The notes under the pieces were generated by a model that was not told where the DNA came from, ran no database searches, and was given only the letters and a program-made list of their open reading frames with translations. This document shows positions 58,861-64,000 of a stretch of 64,000 nucleotides of DNA, piece after piece. Position numbers and translations under genes: made by a program. Position 1 is the first letter of the stretch. Each line of letters opens with the position of its first letter. Source of the stretch: Cyathus striatus (lineage: Eukaryota > Basidiomycota > Agaricomycetes > Agaricales > Nidulariaceae); contig JAOVFP010000001.1 in the NCBI GenBank assembly GCA_025738555.1, positions 1,922,001-1,986,000 on the forward strand, given 5' to 3'.

Positions 58861-58935
58861 GATTTTAGATTCTGTATATTATTGATATCCTAAGTGTATA
58901 AAGATTGGAATTACCAATGTAGCTCCTCCAGTAGC

Positions 58936-59760
58936 TCACCTGTTGAGAGGAATATTGAGAAAGCTTTTAAGGTGATATTCACACATAAGGTTAATGATTA
59001 CCAGTGAATCCACGGATCTTCCAGTAGCTTGCTCACAGTAGACCACTTCTTCAGCTCCCATTGTATCATTCTCCTCAAGGACCACAGGAGATTTGCCTTC
59101 TTCTCTCCCTCCAGTCATTCCTCAGGGGCTTCAAGTGACATCTCAGTAGAAATAGGGACATCATCTGAATGCTTCCAGTTCCCTTCATCATTAAAGTACC
59201 CCTTGGGGGTCTTTTTAATTGATTGTTGGAGAAATTCCATGGGTGGATTGCCCATCACACCAATCATTTCCACCAAATGATGGAGAGAGCATTCTTCATC
59301 TTTGCTCTGTGGATTTTCACCAGTGAACATGTGCTTCCCTTCAAAGAAGTGCCACAACTAAAAGCACTATGAACAATAATCCAATAAGTAATAAAATACT
59401 CATACCAATATGCCAATGTCCCATATATCAATGGTAAGGCTGGATGACATCTGCATACATATGTTGTCCAATGCAAGCCTCTCCAAAGTCACATAAAATC
59501 AGATGTCCAGTGTTCTTAGGCAATTGAAAGGTCATGTACAATAGATGGTAAAATCACTGTCAAATTTATGAGGACTTGGATTGTTAATTTCTGATTCTTC
59601 GAAATCCTTGAGATTGGATTTGTCTTCAAGGTGTAGATGAATATTTCATGACTGAATGTCTGATTAAAGATGACCATCATTTAAAGGATTAATACATACT
59701 GTACCGCCATGTATCATATTGACCAGGGAGCTGCCTTCCAAGCAATTCACGAAAGTAGCA
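58936..59760 (-). pseudogene. Protein kinase fragment, SRPK-like
   Basis: Minus strand, in order: a decayed catalytic-loop region (SDIQS and NIHLHLEDKSNLKDFEESEI, about 59690-59600); the magnesium-binding DFG (GHLILCDFGEACIGQH, about 59510); then subdomain IX (SLTIDIWDIGIL, about 59425), a short intron (GTATGAG to TTTTAG, about 59360-59405) and WHFFEGKHMFTG, LVEMIGVMGNPPMEFL, FNDEGNWKHSD. Agaricomycete SRPK-like kinases share this order, including ...DLFEGKHLF and the GNPP segment. Stops, frameshifts and loss of the APE region show it is dead. The N-lobe is not recognisable upstream. Confidence 0.72.
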
Positions 59761-60085
59761 GGGGAGGCATTATGCACTGTGACACCTCTTGGATATGTCT
59801 GCTAATTGATAGCTGGTTTATCACATGACCATGTGAATGGCACCAGGGTGCCATCACATCAATTATTGATTCTGATATATCTGAATGCACTCCTTGAATG
59901 CTGCCAATGCATTGCACCAGCACCTTAGTAGTTATACATTTATAGTACTCAAGCTGCATTTGACAGCCAGTAGATATATTTAAAATTAGATTTAATCAAT
60001 AAGGGACAACTTTGATTCTTGAATTGATATAAAATGGATGAAACATGTGTTAACTTGCTGTTTCTTTTACTTATAATATCTACCT

Positions 60086-60760
60086 ATGACAAAGTGTTTT
60101 ATTGTTGATAGTGTTCCTAATAATATAAAGCCCACAGCAAGTTTAAAAGGGACTGCAATCATTGAATGTCAAGTTTGTGGTCATGAAATGCATCAGTATG
60201 ACTTGCAATTTAGGTGTGTTCTGCTCACTAGGGTATGCAGAATTAATATCCCACATATACATATATTATATTGATGTTGAGCCATGTGGATTCTGTGGTG
60301 AAGAGGGGAATTGTCTAACAATTTTAATCAATAAAAAGAAGGGAGGATTAGCCTCTACCTTCAAGCCTTCAGTAAATCCATGTACAAATGTTCCAATTCA
60401 TTGTATATTATGCCCACCATCTACCTCTGGTATTCCAGAAACCATTTTGAAGTACAATACAGTTAATCATCTTATTTATCATTCAAAAGAAGACCCCTTA
60501 CAACCAGGGAAGTATGTGAATGCAGAAATCCCTGGGCAAATGATGGTGGATATGTTTATCTCAAAGGATGAAGAGAACATAATGGGTAGATCAGATGATC
60601 TGACTATTTTTATAGAAATGAAAATGGGTTACTGAATAGTGATAATATTACAACTGTTAAACAGAATTTGAAACAAGGGACAGACAAGAAAAGGGAAAGA
60701 CCTCAAACATCAAGTTCAGTGAAAATTCTACCAAAAGGAAAGAAGCAGAAGAGTTAAATA
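60086..60760 (+). pseudogene. Cys-rich zinc-binding protein of a basidiomycete hypothetical family
   Basis: Plus-strand frames with CQVCGHEMHQYDLQFRC, then VEPCGFCGEEGNC, PCTNVPIHCILCPPSTSG and ILKYNTVNHLIYH. The C-x2-C ... C-x2-C ... H-x3-H spacing suggests a zinc finger. I associate this pattern with uncharacterised agaricomycete proteins, from memory only. A -1/+1 shift is needed between the N-terminal frame and 60162-60635, and another near 60625 to reach a basic C-terminus (KKRERPQTSSS...KGKKQKS). Function unknown. Confidence 0.45.
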
Positions 60761-62380
60761 TACTTGTAATAAATATATGTAAAGTAATATAGGTCTAATT
60801 AATTATTTTGTAAGTATTACACAACGGGCAAGACCAGAATAACTTAGTAATATAATACAGGGATATATTTTTAATTTCAATTCATTAAATAGTTACAAGT
60901 TCTTAGTTAGAAATTTAAATTATTTTGATTATTTCTAATATATATTTTGCGGCAGAATGTCTTTAATACATCGCCGAAGAATGTTTCTATTATTCTTCTA
61001 AGAAAATTTAAATATCTAATAAAAATTAAGCGGCTTATCATATAAAGTATTGTGCGGACAAAAAAGTACAAAATATTTCTTGATTTTTTTTAAAAAACAT
61101 ACCATAAATATTATGTTCACTTTGGGGAGAAATATGTGTCATATTTTAACCAAATTAAGCGACAGAATCATGGTTAAATATGACAGACCTGTCTGGGTCT
61201 GGGTCTTGAAGATGGTGTCAGCTCATCCCAGCGCATCGCCAAGAAGCTGATGCCAGCGTGCATTATCATCTCAGCATGTCAGCACATCATCAATCATAAT
61301 ATTACAGAGTAATGATGTCCGCCGTAGTCGGATGTGCGTGAAAAACTACGGGCGCGGGGGGCCGATTAGATGGGTATGGGAGGTACTTGTGCAAGTGAGC
61401 GTGAATATAATATACCAATGTTCTTTTCCCCTGAGGATATTTTGTACGCGTCTTCATCGATTGGTACTCTTCTGTTCCACTGATTTCAAGTGATTGTAAT
61501 GTGACTCCAGTAGTGAATATATGGAACGCTCATTGAGTTCTACAGGACCGAACAGCCGTGCAGGAATACCTAAAATAGCGCAAGTGAAAAGATGCTGGCT
61601 CTGCCACAGAGGTCGGAGTTATGAAGAAAATGGTTATGTTCGTTAAGACCGAGGCCCTTGTAGGTGTTTCTATATGTTTGCAGGTTATGTTCAAAGTTTA
61701 TGCCTATGCTGACATTGTTTTAGGATGTCCGTACACATGCGTCCTCGAATGGCTACAGAGAATTACAACTATTGTGACGTATGTTGAAAAAAATCGTCGC
61801 TGGTCATCTGCGTAGAGGGAAAGAAATCTCTAACTTAGCAAATTAACAATTATATCAAAACTAGCAGAACGTGAAAGTTCGATCTCGTTGCAGCAGCAAG
61901 AGATTCATCAGAAACTGTTGCTTCTCCTTGTAGCTGGAGGTATGATGCAGGGATAGGTTCGAGCGTCTACAGGTGAATATAAAATTAATCAATGTATGTT
62001 ACTTACGTTTCAGCTGAAAGTATGGGTCGAACGGCGAGAGGTTGCACACAGAGAGTACGACTAGGAACACAAGATTCCGGAAGCACAATGTCAGCCGTGT
62101 AGTCGTTGAGTGAGAAAACTTGACAAGGACTACCGAGGGGAACTTCGTAAGTTTAAGTTTCGTTTGTTCCTTCGTTTCTTTTCTTTGCTTATTCAAGTCA
62201 CAATAAACACCTATCCTCGTGAACTCTTTGAGTTGTTATCATCTTTCGTATCGGTAAGTTTTATCCATTCGTCTTCATCATTTATTCTCATAACCGTTAT
62301 TCCTTTCAGTCCCAACCAACGACGGTTCTTTTGTGAGTATTTAGTCGCTCTTTCTCGTTATTTATAAATCATTGTCTATC
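60761..62380. other. CpG-richer flank, no gene assigned
   Basis: From about 60950 CpG is clearly more frequent than to the left. No repeat from the rest of the window recurs. Short frames only. A donor-like GTAAGT (62146) and several acceptor-like sites suggest a spliced gene may exist on the plus strand, unproven. Confidence 0.35.
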
Positions 62381-62383
62381 AGG

Positions 62384-62578
62384 GTGCCATTCCATGACAG
62401 TGGTTCGGACACGGAACCACACTACACAGTCCATGGGTTCAAATGGAATGGAAAAGCTGCTGCTACTATGCATATCTACTTGCGTACCCGGGAGGTTTAC
62501 TTCCGTAACGGTGGGGCGAATTGGGGCAGATCGGGAATTCTTCGAATGGATTTCAACAAGGATTGCGAACATCTTTGA
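62384..62578 (+). other. Possible terminal exon, unidentified
   Basis: After an acceptor-like CTATCAG, the frame reads VPFHDSGSDTEPHYTVHGF, KAAATMHIYLRTREVYFRNG and GRSGILRMDFNKDCEHL, then TGA. The composition suggests a beta-rich coding exon, but no family is recognised and the upstream exon is uncertain. Confidence 0.3.
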
Positions 62579-64000
62579 AGATAATTTGAATTATAGTAAA
62601 CTAGTTTGAAAACCATCGTTTATTGTACATACTTATATATTGTTGTATACCTTCATAATATGGATATGGAAGAGAATGGAATTGTATATTAATAGTAATT
62701 ATTATCAAAAAATGAGAAGGACAAGGGCATGGTTCATACAAATAAGAAAACGTTTAGTTATTTCGAGAACGTTACGAAGATTTAGAAATGCGTACGGCCT
62801 ACACATGAAAGCTCATAGCAAAACCGAATTGCGAGCATGCACTTACCTCTTTATTCACTTAAGTAACGCTTGGCCCTCAATGTAAGTGAATCGATCACGA
62901 AGCGAAGGGTCGTGTTCACTGTGTTGCCTCGGCTGGACTAAATAATTATGGAGTTCATGGAGTCAATGGGCTCTATGTAAGTATATGGAAAACACACGTT
63001 CTTTTCTACATCACCTATGGAATTACCCCCTGCTTGGTAGTCGTACAAGGGATAAAGAAATAAAACTGTCTTATAGAATAGCTAAGTGTGCTAGCCATTC
63101 GTTGTAGTTGAATTACTGAAGATCTGCACGTAGTCTCGGGATTTATAATGATTGAACTCGGTACACGCTGAATGTTAACCGAGCTATAATTATTCTGTGG
63201 TACTAATAGTTTGGATGTATTTATAGCTCTTGTGAATGCAAGGCGTACGTTATGAAAGTTCCTAATTTGTATTTTTCTCCTAAAAAGTGTATTCACTGTT
63301 GAGAAGATAAGTATCTGAGATGCAGCGCACTCACCTGGTGGATCGGGGAGAAAACAATGATGAGGTACGAGGGTCGTTACCTGAAGAAAGAATACTGGGT
63401 AACTTGAGTGCAGTTGGTTCCTTAGGATAACAAATCTAGCCGGGAGCCCTTGTTCGAAAGGCAAAATCGGAATAGGCAAGCACGGTCGCCCACATGATTT
63501 AGTTATGTTAAACTTTCGGAGGCAGTACCGGTATGCAGTAGTCAGCAGCAAAGTATGTTACAGGATCCAAGGGAGTTTTAGTATATACTATAGTCAATAT
63601 GTTCCTTGAATCAGCTGTATCGCATCTAAATGTGTTCTATTATAAAACCATGCGTTTAGTGAATCAAGTGCATGTCTCGTGTGTGTCCCTACATAACAGT
63701 AACTTTCTTGGAGAGTCCACTTGGTCTCGTTGTGCATTAGTATACAACTGGAATACAGACTCATCTTTCATATATCTATACTAGATGTGATTTCTCCACC
63801 GTAGTACAGGAATTCTCCCACTCACCAGTTTGTAACTACAGTCACGAAGGCATTCAAGTCTTAGTATATCAGTGGATCAGCAGAGAGCGGGTTGTTGAGG
63901 GCCCGTCCCCTGTGTTATCAAACATCGTACATAGCTTGAGTGTCGTTATCGCTGCCTTTATAATCTTCGTCGGTCGTGGAGGTGGTTGGCGTCGTATATG
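62579..64000. other. No gene assigned
   Basis: Contains a 178-codon minus frame (63551-63015) without recognisable motif and several short frames. Composition is close to balanced with ordinary CpG. I see no repeat, RNA gene or transposon. Confidence 0.35.

Noticed and set aside
62110..62160. dUTPase motif (DKDYRGEL)
   Set aside because: Only this short match; no other dUTPase motif is found nearby and the frame has no ATG.
1..64000. tRNA or rRNA genes
   Set aside because: No cloverleaf with a recognisable T-loop and no rRNA-like conserved stretch was found by eye; a covariance-model scan would be decisive.

Overview
The window looks like transposon-dense, AT-rich chromosome from a fungus, most likely an agaricomycete basidiomycete. 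The evidence is small spliceosomal introns of about 46-55 nt with GTATGT/GTAAGT donors; an NB-ARC/TPR receptor with 42-residue repeats; a Cys-cluster (CxC5/CxC6) KDZ-type transposase; a PIF/Harbinger element of the two-gene type; a Ty3/gypsy gag-pro; and fragments of F-box, SRPK-like kinase and short-chain dehydrogenase genes. No organism name can be fixed from the sequence. Almost every gene is broken, and most of the window is CpG-poor and TpG/CpA-rich, as expected for old methylated repeats.

Layout. 1-1.2 kb: no gene seen. 1.2-3.7 kb: NB-ARC/TPR receptor pseudogene (+). 4.56-4.92 kb: solo LTR. 5.3-9.15 kb: a fold-back element (family A) carrying a nested TA-insertion MITE and a nested family B element. 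9.5-10 kb: SDR gene fragment (-). 10.1-15.2 kb: a 5 kb inverted-repeat element with a nested family C element and a solo LTR. 16.0-17.2 kb: a miniature LTR retrotransposon (TRIM). 17.4-28.0 kb: KDZ element copy 1, split by a MITE, a family B element and a complete Harbinger element that itself holds a family D element and a solo LTR. 28.0 to about 34.8 kb: KDZ copy 2 with a nested family C element. 34.9-35.5 kb: minisatellite. 35.55-41.62 kb: a 6.1 kb giant palindrome abutting a truncated gypsy gag-pro (41.6-44.7 kb). 45.2-46.1 kb: satellite and hairpin. 46.8-47.3 kb: unknown gene fragment. 48.1-49.1 kb: F-box pseudogene. 49.15-50.77 kb: second family D element. 53.85-55.91 kb: intact family A element. 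57.0-57.7 kb: solo LTR. 57.7-60.8 kb: decayed genes including a kinase. 60.8-64 kb: CpG-richer sequence with no recognised gene or repeat.

Main discovery. Eight fold-back elements of four internally unrelated families (A, B, C, D) share one asymmetric pair of termini: one end is CAGTA(C/A/T)(T/A)TT(A/G)C(A/C)C and the other GAG(G/C)TC(T/A)TTAC(A/C)C. Seven of the eight are flanked by 8-bp direct repeats (five perfect, one with a single mismatch, one matching at 6 of 8). The KDZ transposase-bearing element starts with the same kind of end, CAGTATGTTGCAC. I infer that the KDZ element, or a relative, supplies the transposase in trans to the four families. Family interiors are arrays of about 19 bp built on TGTGACA/TGTCACA, arranged head to head so that each element can fold into a hairpin; two larger inverted-repeat elements with other termini carry the same word.

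Because the two KDZ copies are homologous, each gives the empty site for insertions in the other. This confirms the boundaries of the family B, family C, Harbinger and MITE insertions directly from the sequence.
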